Origin: Hirudo medicinalis
Taxonomy: Eukaryota; Annelida; Clitellata; Hirudinida; Hirudinidae
Direction of reading: 5' to 3'
NCBI GenBank assembly: GCA_011800805.1
Contig: MPNW01000121.1
Location: forward strand, 9,680 to 64,324
Length of the DNA stretch: 54,645 nucleotides
The notes beneath the pieces were generated by a model. It saw only the letters and a program-made list of their open reading frames with translations, was not told where the DNA came from and searched no databases. This document shows positions 27,601 through 38,192 of this stretch, piece after piece. The position numbers were made by a program, and so were the translations under genes. Numbering within the stretch: position 1 is the stretch's first letter; every line of letters starts with the position of its first letter.

Positions 27601-28970
27601 CGCAGGTGAGCATCGGCGCGCTGAAATTATTTGAAAAGCGGGGATATATTGAAGAGAATAAAAGCAAAAGAATGAGAATTATTACAAGAATCTCCCCGGA
27701 GGAGATTATTTTACATAAATAAAGCATTTAGGTCGTCGCGTGCGAAGGCGAATGGTTTGAGGAATTGACACGATGACGTCGTGAAAATATGGAGGCATCG
27801 CTTCATTCTGATTTGCATTCCATATCCGAAAGTTTCGAGGGCTTCTGGAGCGGAATTCGCGAGAAAGGAAAGAAGAGAAGAGCGTGACAAGGAAGAGACA
27901 GGAGTCGAACGTAGGAGCGGTTAATTGATGGACGCCTGAAAAGCGAATCCGCTTTAATTCTTGGTTAATGTCCCCTATTCGTGCCTGCTTCGGTTCGTCG
28001 TGATTAGAGAGCAATCAGAAACCAACGCATGCATTTTTATTTGCCTGACAATTTTTCCGCACGCACCAGCTATCGCAGAGGAAGGACGCAGGAGAGGAGC
28101 CACAAAAAGTTGGACATGGTCAGCCACGGACATGGAAACAACTACTTCACAATGACCAACACTCCCAGCAACAGCATCAGATTGAGGGACTCTTTCACCT
28201 TCAAGGAGAGGGAAGATTGCCTGCAGACTATCAGCGACGTCAAGGAAAATAACAACAATAACGGTCGCCTCATTCACCACAAGAAGACCAGCGATATTTT
28301 GGGTCCTCTCCCAAAAACAGCGACCCCTTCACCTCTCTTCCAATACTCTCAAACCGCATATTCCGTCTCTCCGGCCAGCGAACCCACTAAAAGGCGTTCT
28401 GGAAGCTACTGCATCCATCGTCAATATCCGAACCTTCCCGATTTCCTTTCCACTTGTAACAGTCCGGAGTGCATCGAATGCTGCCTCTGCTCCAATGCGG
28501 ACAACTTCCTCATCAACGTTTCCAGCCACGGCGACGATTTCCACAACTTTGCAAATGCCATGGAGAACCTCTGCAACCACAACGAAGACCTCGACGGCCA
28601 ATCATTTCTTCCCTGCTCAAAGAAGGACATCGCAGAAGAAGCTCACTGTTCGCCATCTTTGTTTGTTCCGCTGGAGAAAGTCCGCCTGCTTTCACATCCG
28701 AAACGCGGATGTTTCGGGAGGAATTGTCAGCTCTCCATCTGTGCTCGTCCTTCTCCGAGTCATCGTTCCTCGTACGAAACCTGCGACTGCAGTTCTGCTG
28801 CGAGTCCGAGAGTCAAACAGATCACATCTTCCGGCCATAATTCACAATGTATTCTTCAAGACGCCGAGGACGTTAAAGGGCTCGAGAATTGCGGAAACAA
28901 ATCCAATGAAGAAACGAATGGTAGCGGTGAGGAAGTTTCCTGCTTGAAAACTTCTCTGGTGGATGGATGA
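15665..28970 (+). CDS. Single-pass receptor: signal peptide, SUEL (rhamnose/galactose-binding) lectin, CUB-like region, sushi-like module, membrane helix, long tail
   Basis: Probable cell-surface receptor of 698 residues. Eight exons: 15665-15767, 18632-18919, 19096-19287, 24864-25172, 26318-26473, 27376-27435, 27518-27605 and 28070-28970. The first six junctions are phase 1 and the last is phase 2. Residues 1-18 (MKWTIFELFFCLSWIPFL) look like a signal peptide. Residues 41-129 form a SUEL lectin (FCGYERFLARC start, AIGCSSDV, CTGRQNCSF, YLEASYVC). Residues 131-297 look CUB-like (NCGDNSVVL, CTWKFTVEDGRRIEMSW). Residues 298-349 are sushi-like (GCPKVEQSGDHTTWQHGD, WIGFVGNC). A helix lies at about 372-394, before KRSYRRG and a 300-residue Cys-rich, Ser-rich tail in one exon. 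The lectin resembles those of EVA-1 and latrophilins, but the CUB and sushi parts set it apart from both. Exon 6 could instead start at 27400 (12 fewer... the phase is unchanged; 8 residues are lost). Confidence 0.86.
15860..16100 (+). repeat. Imperfect GAT/GATGAT trinucleotide repeat in receptor intron 1
   Basis: Runs of GAT, GAA and GGT triplets create a long artificial acidic open frame. A complementary TCC/TTC/ATC-rich patch lies at 16410-16520. Both are in the first intron of the lectin receptor and are low-complexity sequence, not coding. Confidence 0.85.
16410..16520 (+). repeat. TTC/TCC/ATC triplet-rich low-complexity tract
   Basis: Pyrimidine-rich triplet repeats that yield overlapping Glu/Asp, Arg/Lys and Phe/Leu open frames on both strands. 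It is intronic in the lectin receptor gene. Confidence 0.85.
24195..24262 (+). repeat. Degenerate telomere-like (TTAGGG-related) hexamer patch
   Basis: Successive units such as GGTTAGAG, GGATTAGAG, CGGGTTAAG, AGTTAGGG and AATTAGGGG recur every 6-12 bases. This looks like a decayed interstitial TTAGGG-type array about 70 bases long, in the large receptor intron. Confidence 0.45.
24522..24552. repeat. (AAT)n microsatellite
   Basis: Interrupted AAT tract in the lectin receptor intron. It follows an open frame at 24260-24544 whose end is the repeat itself. Confidence 0.9.
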
Positions 28971-29378
28971 AAGTTTTTCCACGAGGAAGGAAGCATTTCT
29001 GAAATCCTTACGTGACTCGGTGAAGCCATCGCAGCGTGATTACATGTGAACGTTGTGTTTTTAATGGCGGCCAGGCATGATCGATGGTGTCATATTATCG
29101 CTCACATGCATGCCCCGCTTCTTTTTGGTCCGACGATAAGCCACTTTTTTCTATTTAACTCCGCCTGGGTCTCTTCACTTGTCTGTTTAGATTCACAACC
29201 TCCTTGACGCCTCGATGAAGCGTGAACTCTCTACTTTTGTTTTTCCTTCTTTCGTTAACAAATTTAGAGACTAACTTTTATTATTTACGTTGTGTCTACA
29301 AGCTTTCATGATGGTGACTTTCAATTTCTTGAAAACGTTTGTGATGGAGTATCTTGTTCAATTTTTTATTTAATACGA

Positions 29379-29384
29379 AATAAA
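29379..29384 (+). other. Candidate polyadenylation signal AATAAA
   Basis: Canonical hexamer about 410 bases after the lectin receptor stop codon, same strand, in AT-rich sequence. Confidence 0.45.
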
Positions 29385-29936
29385 CTTTTCATGTATTCTT
29401 CCAGTAATTTCCGGTCAGAAGTCGGCACCACGCCGTTCCGAAGCAAGTATTAAAAAGTCGACAAATGGAAAGAAGGAAATTTGCTTGGAAGCCAATAAAA
29501 GGCCAACATCGCCTTGAATTTTAAGTTTTCCGAATTCCCGGTGATACAAAAAAAAAGCGAATTCAAAATTTGTATTTGAAGAAACCCGCATGTTTTTAAA
29601 ATTAAAGGATTGCTAAAGATAAATAAAAGGTTAAATATTTCAAATCCAAAGCGTGCCTTCGACGATCGATGTATTAAATTAAAAGATGGTGTGACCGCAC
29701 AAAGGCCTTACGATAATTACGGACAGAGGTGCAAATATTTATTTGACTCCCACGCATAATATAAACGGCTCCCTGATAGACATTTATTTATTTCCTTACA
29801 GACGCCCTTGACGACACGTCTTAAGCTCAAATTGACTGTAACTTGGCGGTAATCCGAGAGGACTTTCTCTTCTTGAAGATCTTATTCTCCATTTGCATTT
29901 TTATGCTGAATTTCATGTGACTTTTAATTTCTGATG

Positions 29937-30145
29937 TCACTTAGCACCATTTTCTTGATGTAATTGAACACAGTTGAAGAAAGGCGCATCGGATCGGCGT
30001 ACATTAAACGTATTGTAATTTTGTGGCACCCATGATGGACATTTATAGTTCAGCGCAATAGATCTTCGAAATGAAATGTAGAACGCATTCATAAGAAATA
30101 TATCACTGGACGGCATAAGCAGCTTTTTCACCGGCAAGTTGTATT
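29937..30145 (-). CDS. Possible terminal exon of an unrecognised minus-strand gene
   Basis: An open frame of about 69 codons with a complex composition (IFLMNAFYISFRRSIALNY; YKCPSWVPQNYNTF) starts directly after a good acceptor (CGTTTTTATGCAG, read on the minus strand) and ends at TGA. No upstream partner exon could be joined with certainty, and no domain was recognised. It may be chance or a relic. Confidence 0.2.
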
Positions 30146-31049
30146 CTGCATAAAAACGGAATTACTTGGATGAGGGCATACATGTTGAGGTTCTGATGGT
30201 TTCATAAAAATTCAGAATAAATTGCTAACTTGGTGTTAAATTAACATGATTCAATTTGCTAAAACATTTCGTTAACCTTATAGGGGGGGAGTCGCTGCTT
30301 CCATCCCATAAAGGCAATTCCTTCGATTACAAAGGAATTTGATGGCTTTTACTCCTTCAAACAATACAACGTGCCGAGGTTGCTATCACCGGAATCGCAA
30401 GCAGAAGAAAAAGCGCTTAAAAGCATGAAATTGAATTTGAATGAAATTAAAGCACTGAAGATCGCTCTGTCTTTTATCATTTTGTCTGAAAGTAATTTGC
30501 GGCAATTGTTTTAGTGTTTCTAAATATTTTTTGGCCTTGAACTCGAACACCAAATTCTGCTATTTCATCACTACGTTGATTAACTGATATAAATTAAATA
30601 AATTATGGTATTTATCTGAAAACAAAGAAAACGCAAACATTCGTTTCCTGGCTCTAGAATAAAGTAGTCTTTAGCAACGTTCGCTTTAAACAATGCTAAA
30701 TTTGCTTATTTGAAGATTGAAAAGTTTTCTTCACCGAATATAGTAGCAAATACATTGATTAGGAGGTCAATGCAGCTATGCTTTATTTGTAGACGAATGC
30801 TTTCGTTACTGGAAAACAAAATGACATTTTGTCATATAAGTCGGTCATATATTTGTTTAAATTTAAAGTCCGATGTTGCTAATGGCAATAGCAGATTTTG
30901 ATTATTTTATTTATTTATTTATTTAGTTCTTCACTCAAAATGTTAAACCATTAACACCAATAGGAAATAGGAAATAGGAAAATAAGATTAAATAAAAGTT
31001 TGGAACGTTTGGCCAAAAGATAAAAAAAAAACAAACAAGAGTTCCGTAA

Positions 31050-31521
31050 CCAACAAAATTCGTTTAAACGTTAGAAATTTTGAGAGGTCAGTTTGATTGA
31101 TCAGGCATCTCAATCGACTGAACATGGTGGGCTTACCAACATCATGCGTTAAGGACTTTCTTATCGTTATGTTTCGCTCTCTAAGATAGAACTAGGTAGC
31201 ATCTATTTTAAAAAGACCAGACTTTCAAGTTTGCATATAAGATGGGACGAATTAGGCAAGTTCATAAATCGTGAAAGCCACTCAAACATAATTATAGCCT
31301 TAGCTGGTTCATCATCGCCGAAAACGTTTTAATTACTTATTTCTATTACGTGCCTTTTGTAAAATGTCAATGAAGTACGTACCTAGGAGGTCTTCAACTC
31401 TGATAACTTGAGGAGGTGAAAGAAAAAAAATCGTTCCGAAAAAACCTTCATTTAAGGACGGCCCCTTCCTTGGAAAATAATATCTAGATGGCAACTCATT
31501 AAAATCATTTGTTGGAATCAT
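31050..31521 (-). pseudogene. Broken coding-like stretch, identity unknown
   Basis: Three minus-strand segments look like protein but lie in different frames. They are an open frame from 31521 (RYYFPRKGPSLNEGFFGTI then VIRVEDLLGTYFIDILQKA) ending near 31333, then residues such as DDEPAKAIIMFEWLSRFMNL across about 31317-31205, then KPTMFSRLRCLINQTDLSKF near 31130-31075. No splice sites link them, and stops separate them. A decayed gene or element is possible, but no family was recognised. Confidence 0.22.
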
Positions 31522-32072
31522 TATATTTGAATCATCATGTTATATCAGTTCTCTCACACTGGTTTGCAGGTTCTTTCACAAAATAATTTACTCCTTGTGG
31601 ATAAAGTAAAATATTCTGAAAAATGATATACTTAATGCGGTTAGATGATAAAGCATCGACGTGAAAGTATTTAAAAGTTTGTTTACAGAATATCAGCTCA
31701 GGTTTATGTTTATTTTTATATTCTCCGTCTTTTTCGATGCGGGCGGAAGAGGGCTTCAGTTGGAAACCTCTTGGATTTTTGTGAGGCTTCTCTTCAAACT
31801 TGTATGTTTAGAATTAGAGTTATTTTGTTATACTAAAAATTGTTTATCTCATTGACAGGCGAGCTTTACGAGTGTTTTGGATTGGCATAATAATTAAAAA
31901 TTCCAATACGATTGAATGCAAATCTATTAACAGACTAAAATGCATAGGTTTTAGTGGCTTTTAGTTAGTGTTCGTTTATTTGTCCACATACAGAATCGTT
32001 TTTGACAATTTTCGTGATTTAAGTTAATGTTTTATTTAAGGTGAGATTAAAAGAATAGTTATAGATCATATC

Positions 32073-35000
32073 ATGGTGACAACATGCATGGAGATTGAAA
32101 TTATTCAACCATTTGAAGATTGGATTTTGACAGTAAAGTAAGAATTGAGAATGTTCATTTTCTGCCGCATTAAAACAATTGAACTCATAATTATTTTCAA
32201 TAAATCTCTGGCATCTAGTTGTTAACAGCCAAACAATATTTACCAGTAATTACATTCTTACAACCGAACTTGTTCGCAGAAAGTTACGAAACGACATAAT
32301 TGGAAGTGACAAGAGAAAAGAAGGTGCATTGGTTCACATTCCAAAGTTAGTTAAGTTTGTGAACCTTGTTGTCACCATTGACATTCTCCTGCTGTCATTA
32401 CAATTATAAATATTACTATCAATATAATTCTGATTAATAAAGTTAATCTAACAGGTTGTTGGAGTTTCTGCAGGATCCTTCGTGTCCCACAGAACTGAAG
32501 GTGGAATCGGCAGTCGTGCTGGGGAGTCTCGCAAAAGGAACTCCGTCGCAGATTCAGCACTTGTTCGAGAGTGGTGCCATGCAGGTGCTCCTCAAATGTG
32601 AGCTTGTTTATTTCTTCCTCTATTAGTTGGAGTTTATTTCGTTATCTTATGCGAGTAGCTTAATTCATTGAGTTGACGACTCAATTTACTTTCAGGCATC
32701 GACAACAATGACCTCAAGTTCGTAGAGACGTGCCTCTCCTGCATCAAATCCCTCGTTTGTAGGATCGATTCGGCAAAAGTTCTGATATTTGGCGTAACCT
32801 CGATTTTTTATTGACTTTTAGAGGTCGTTTCGTTGTTTTAGGCAATCCTCGTTTGTTTCAGGAATCTGAGAGCATTCCCAAATTGGTTTCCCTCTTGAGC
32901 AGTTCTCGGGCGTGCAAAGAATACGTGGCCACCGTTTTCTACAGATCTTGCAAAGTATTGTATCTTCGAGAGTCTAGTTAAGCTAATCAGAATGAAGTTT
33001 CTAACCCATGTGCAATCTTTGATCAGACTTATGAACAACAGCTTTGCCTGTATAAAAATGGTGCCATTCAAAGCATCGTTGGGTTGGTTACGTCCTCCTC
33101 AAACAGGGTTGGTTGATGACATCACTTGAAATGATTCAATCAGTTTCATCAACTTCCCACCTATCACTTTTTATGTTCTTGTTTTACACTATTTGGCATC
33201 AATAAAGTATAGATATTTGTATTTGTAGAGATTAATCTTTTTATTCGGGTCTCGCATTCATTCCTGCAGGGGAAGCCGATGCCATGTTATTTGTCAAATT
33301 ATTTATTTGCACAATTGGTCATTGATAATGCATTATTGCAGGTGCCTCTGACGCTATGCAAATGGCGCATTATAAATTAACTATTATTATTATTAACTTT
33401 TTAGAAGTGATTTTTTAAGATATTATTGAGAAATCCTTGTAATGAAGTTGAATTAGAGCATATTTCCATGAATTTTGGGGTAGAAATGGGTTCGTGCTAA
33501 CTTAATTTTCTGACCAGTTTCTTGCAATTACACGAGCGATGAACAAATTTGTCTTCAGAAAATTAGCAGAATTCTAAAGCCCAAGTAAATGTTTTAGTAT
33601 TTGCATTCGAAGGTAAGAATTGCTGCCATGAGATGCCTGCTGATGATCATCTTTCAGAACGTCGAAGTGTCGAATGCCGTCATCGAATGTGAGTTTTTGC
33701 GTTCTTTTTTCGTGTGAGTCCGTTTCATTTCGAGTCTCGAACGATAGGTTCGGTCGGCGATCGGACAGTGCCCGAGTTACTCTTAAGGCTCCAACAAAGA
33801 GACGAGCCCGTCGAGACTCAGTTATGTGCCGCCAAGTGGTGAGTCACCTGAGACCTTTTTAAGTCGTGGACTTCGATTAATGCGAGCATTTATATACGAC
33901 GCCTAATATTTTTATTTGCAGTCTGGCGTATTTGCTCAAAAACGATGTTGTTAAGTTCAAAAAAGAACTAATAACTCAAAAGGTGACAATTTTTATAGTT
34001 GTAGTTCTTTTGTATAGCATTGGGATTACAACATAAATGAATGAATGAATATAACCAATCATTAATTAATCAATAATTAATTACAATAATAGCAATGCTG
34101 TAATGCTTTTATGTTGCACCAACAGTTTTACTTTCATTATTAAGGTTCTGGCTACTCTGGTCTTCATGTGCCAACCTGACAAGATGTGGGTGCACAGGTG
34201 CGAAGGAGCCTACTGCCTCGCATACTTCACAGAAAACGACGTCGAGCTCCAATACTTGGCCTCCATATCCGGACAGATCGTCTCGGCACTGTCCGACTAT
34301 TTTAACTACGACATCAACAACTTCGACTCTATCATTGCAGACTCTTACAACGGCTCCACCTTGCTCTCCGATTTGGTCGGTTTGTTTTCTCGGTGATTAG
34401 TCACCGTAATTTGTCTCGGTAATTGCACGACATTTTTCATTTCTCTTTTAGTTACTCAAACATTTTTTCTCACATGTATGTAGCCCAATTAGTAGGATGA
34501 AATTCCATTTGGGTTGCTGACAGATGTCAGTTACCGAGTCGACTTTGGATTATTTTCTGTTTCGATTCTTACAAACTTGATGTTCAAGAAATAAAGCATG
34601 AAATAGTAATATTCTTCCATTTTTGCAGGAGGAGCACAATCTGGCCAATGAACTAAGAAAAGCTGCCTTTAATGCCTATGCCTCGTTGTCTGCCAACATA
34701 GAGGATGTGAGAAAGAGGGTTGCGTGATGAATTATTGCTTTTCACGCGTCGACCAATTAACCGTCCTCAACCGCTTTCTCTCGTCGACAGGTTCTCGATT
34801 CCGCTTCCATCAGACAGTACGTCGTCGACGGTCTCTCGAATGCCGACGCTTCGGTCCGGCGTTCGGCCATGACCTGCCTCCTCAGCCTGTCGAGATCCGT
34901 CCACCAACTGAGAACCAACTTTGACAAAAAGATCGGAGGACTCGTTTTCGATGTGGGTCATAAAATTGTGGAAAATTAGAAGAAAAATCTGCTGACAAAT

Positions 35001-37550
35001 AATATGGTTATTGGTGTTTTTAAAGATTTTTATGTCCACATCTGATGAGAATCTTCTCGCCGTGAGCACCGCCATGCTCTGCAATGTTCTCCTTGATTTT
35101 TCCCCTTTGAAAGAGGTTAAAAATGATTATTTGATGTAATTATCTATAGTTATTATAATTATTTCATCTTCTACATAGATCTTCGAAAGCATGACTTTAT
35201 CTTACGTGCCTCCATAACAATATATCTACCTATATTCAAGCTGTATCCTTGATAGCAATGCTAAAGAACTAAACGGACGTGGATCTTCGTCTTAATTGAA
35301 CTACAAATATGACACAGAACATTATCATCTTCATCTTATAACCATGTGTTTTGTTTTTTAATTCCAGTCCATCTTGAATGAAAAGGAGACTGTGAATCCA
35401 GAGTTTGGAAGCGTGGAGAGACATTCCGTCGCAGTCCTGAAGCTGCTGAAACTGACTAGGAGCGAGAACGCGAAGATCAGACTCAATGCCATATGGTGCA
35501 TCATGGTCGGCTAATATGCACGCTCACTTTTGATTAATAAGTTTATCGAATTAACTATTATGATGTATCAACTTAATTGACATTATTTTACACTTACAAA
35601 TGTTTTGATAATTTTCTGCAATTTCTTCAACAGTTGCATCAACATTGATTTTTCTTTCTTTTTTTTTAAGAACATGACATTCATGTGGCCTGATGAGGAG
35701 AAGAAATCTTTCCTGTCTTCATTGAGAAATGATGACATCTTCCATCTGATCAGATCGCACGACGTCGACGTGGTCATGAAAGCGCTCGGAACATTGAGGA
35801 ACCTCATATCCACCGAAACGGTAACGAATTCGCGATCGCACGTAAAGTCTCCTCCTGAGATCGCCTTGTTAACGATCGCATTGCATCTTGACGAACAGGA
35901 TTCGGTCGACTACGTGATGAAGGAGATAGGAAGAAAAGTCATGGAGAGTGTAGTTCTTGTCCTCGAGGGAGATTTTCCCGTAGAAGTGAAAGAGCAGGTT
36001 GGATTTGTTGCGGGGACGTCTTCCGGGTGCATTATTCGTAAAGCGACGACGTGTTTTCGCCGTCGATCGAATGGCCGTGGGTTTCATGTAGGCTCGGTTA
36101 CGAGCCTGGTACACTTCATTATTTTGCATTCGATAAATTATGATTACTTTATAATTAATAATTTCAAATAGAAGTCCAAATTACTCTAATTGTACTTGGC
36201 TAATATTCCCTCAAACAGATACTTGGCACAAGATGCAACAAATGATTTTTAACTTTTTTGATTTCTATAGATTGGACGAAGATTGACGCGACCACCCCAG
36301 TTATCACATTATTATAATGAAGAGGGCATCGATAAATATTCCCTCACGATGTATCTTAATTTGTGTCAGGCTTTAATTTTTTAAGCCAGTCTGCTCTTGA
36401 ATCTCATTGTAACTGATAAAATCATTTGTCTTAATGTTAACTGCAGTTGGACCAACATTCTTGATTTTTAGGCACTTTGCATTCTTGTCAACATTTCTTC
36501 TGGGAAAATTTCAAAAAGTTTCATCATGGAAAACCAGGACGTTCTGAGAAAAATTACAAATTATTTAGTTAGTTGACAACAGTTATTTGTCCAAAAGATT
36601 TATCTAAGTAAACAAGATGAACTTCCATCATAGAAGTCATGTGCTGCTTGATTGCAAAGTGGTTTAATGACAGGAGTCTATTGACTTCTAGAGAATGATT
36701 ATTTATGATGTTACAAGTTCTTAGACCTCAGAATGTAACAATTATTTCTCACAAATCCACATTTGACATATAAATGATGCTTAATTCAATATCTTCAATA
36801 TTCTCTTCCAATTCAATAAATTGATGAATTGCCCAGGTTCACGATTGCAAAAAGCTCCAGCTGTCCGCCAACGATTGCATCTACAATCTTGTCAAGCATG
36901 AACATGAGGGTATTTCATGCTTCCTTTTCGTAACACTTTTATACTTCAAAATGCTAATGCATAACTATTGCCACTGTTGCTCTGAAATGTTTTTTTGTTA
37001 GTGTGGCACTCACTTTTTATGTGTAAAAATATTGTAATGAAACGTTCTCACAGGCTACCTAAACAGACAAGTAGTCTTCCAACAACTTCATGTGGAAAAA
37101 GTTTTGCAGAATCTTCAGAAATCAATTAATGCCCCCGACCTTCGTGAGAGGTGATTCATTTGGCATTGATTCGTTTATTAAGTTGCTATGTAGGGCTCGT
37201 CGCTAGCAATGGCAACAAGGGTATGTAGTGATTATGAAACGAGAACAAGGAAAAGATCAGCTTGCTCAATCCTATGGGCTCTGTCTCAGCATGGTCTCCC
37301 AACAACAATAAATTGTTGATGATGACATTTGAATAAATGTTAGGCTTTGGATAACAAACCTTTTTATTAATAACAATGAACTCCACAATGCTCAATTTAG
37401 TCCTCTCAGTTCATAATTGTTGCTGATGCTGTTATCCTCACATTAACATGCCTTCTATTTATAATAATATTATGATTATTTGTTTGTGTTTGAGATAAAT
37501 CTTTCATTGATGAATTTCACAGAGCCAAGCAGACCCTAGACATGTTTTGA
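32073..37550 (+). CDS. ARMC8: ARMC8, armadillo-repeat subunit of the CTLH/GID ubiquitin ligase
   Basis: Scaffold subunit of the CTLH (GID) E3 complex. Twenty exons: 32073-32137, 32280-32354, 32455-32597, 32696-32793, 32862-32954, 33027-33107, 33613-33688, 33748-33838, 33922-33982, 34145-34375, 34629-34718, 34791-34952, 35026-35115, 35368-35505, 35671-35820, 35899-35997, 36472-36567, 36837-36909, 37054-37150 and 37523-37550. All phases fit, giving 678 residues, close to human ARMC8. Armadillo repeats run almost throughout. Segments matching human ARMC8 include ELKVESAVVLGSLAKGT, AYFTENDVELQYLASISGQI, STAMLCNVLLDFSPLKE, MKALGTLRNLISTET and VLVLEGDFPVEVKEQ. An insertion of about 15 residues follows SILNEKE before the repeat near residue 440. 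Intron 15 (35821-35898) is only 78 bases, in frame and stop-free. A second in-frame ATG at 32088 could be the start instead. The gene converges on CBL. Confidence 0.97.
33346..33397 (+). mobile_element. 3' tail of a non-LTR retrotransposon (family copy C)
   Basis: In ARMC8 intron 6. It has the sequence CTCTGACGCTATGCAAATGG followed by GCGCATTATAAATTAAC and ATT repeats. A GCGC-TATAAATTAA-(ATT)n ending is typical of L2/CR1-like elements in invertebrates. Related copies lie at 44511-44565 and 39871-39900 on the other strand. Confidence 0.45.
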
Positions 37551-38192
37551 GTTATGTGTCCAAGAAGCCAAACACTTGTCGACATCGATGACCCTACAAG
37601 TCGCATCCAGTAAACTTTATTTATTTGACTAATCAGTTTGTGTGGTTTGAAACTGCAGCTAAAAAAATCATTGTTTATAGTCTTTCACCCTCCTTTGTTT
37701 TCATTTTAGTCCAAAACTTTTTCCAAATTTGTCAAATTAAATTTGAATGCTTTGATGATTTATTGTTAAACAAATCAAGAAAAATAAATACAAAGACTCC
37801 AAAATCAATTCACAAAATTTTCTGAAACTCAAAACAGCTCTCATGCAAAGCACAAAAACCATCAGCTGACAACCTTATTTTGTCCTGTTTGCCCCTGCAA
37901 TCTCTTGGTTTATTGTTAGTGGTGGATTTGATATGCTCCGGAGAAGAAAACACAACGGGCACAGGACGACTAGAACGGAACGCTTGCTCGGACGAAACGA
38001 ACGCACAACGTTTGCCAAGCAAACAAAAGACCAGATCAAAATTAAAGCTATGGAGGACTGGACTCGTTTCACAGACGAAAAATCTGCGACTACAAAAGAC
38101 TCATGTATTTACAGTGGAACATTCTGCAAGTTTTCGACAGGTATTCAATGCTTCACGAAGTCGTTCGGTACGCAGGTACCGAAGAGGTGCAC
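37551..38192. other. Intergenic region between convergent ARMC8 and CBL 3' ends
   Basis: About 640 bases that should carry both 3' UTRs. An AAATAAAT near 37780 suits ARMC8. The open frames crossing 37880-38190 on both strands have no domain support. Confidence 0.5.

Larger units (their letters stand above)
28971..32072. other. Intergenic region between the lectin receptor and ARMC8
   Basis: About 3.1 kb. An AATAAA at 29379-29384 is a good candidate polyadenylation signal for the receptor gene. An (ATTT)n tract lies near 30904-30925. Minus-strand coding-like scraps at 29937-30145 and 31050-31521 are listed separately. Nothing else stands out. Confidence 0.5.

Noticed and set aside
28469..28947. 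Alternative plus frames of 123 and 150 codons
   Set aside because: They are shifted readings of the receptor tail exon, whose own frame joins in phase to the membrane exon.
35605..36171. Single 188-codon open frame across ARMC8
   Set aside because: It merges two real exons through a 78-base intron and runs into the next intron; only 35671-35820 and 35899-35997 match ARMC8.
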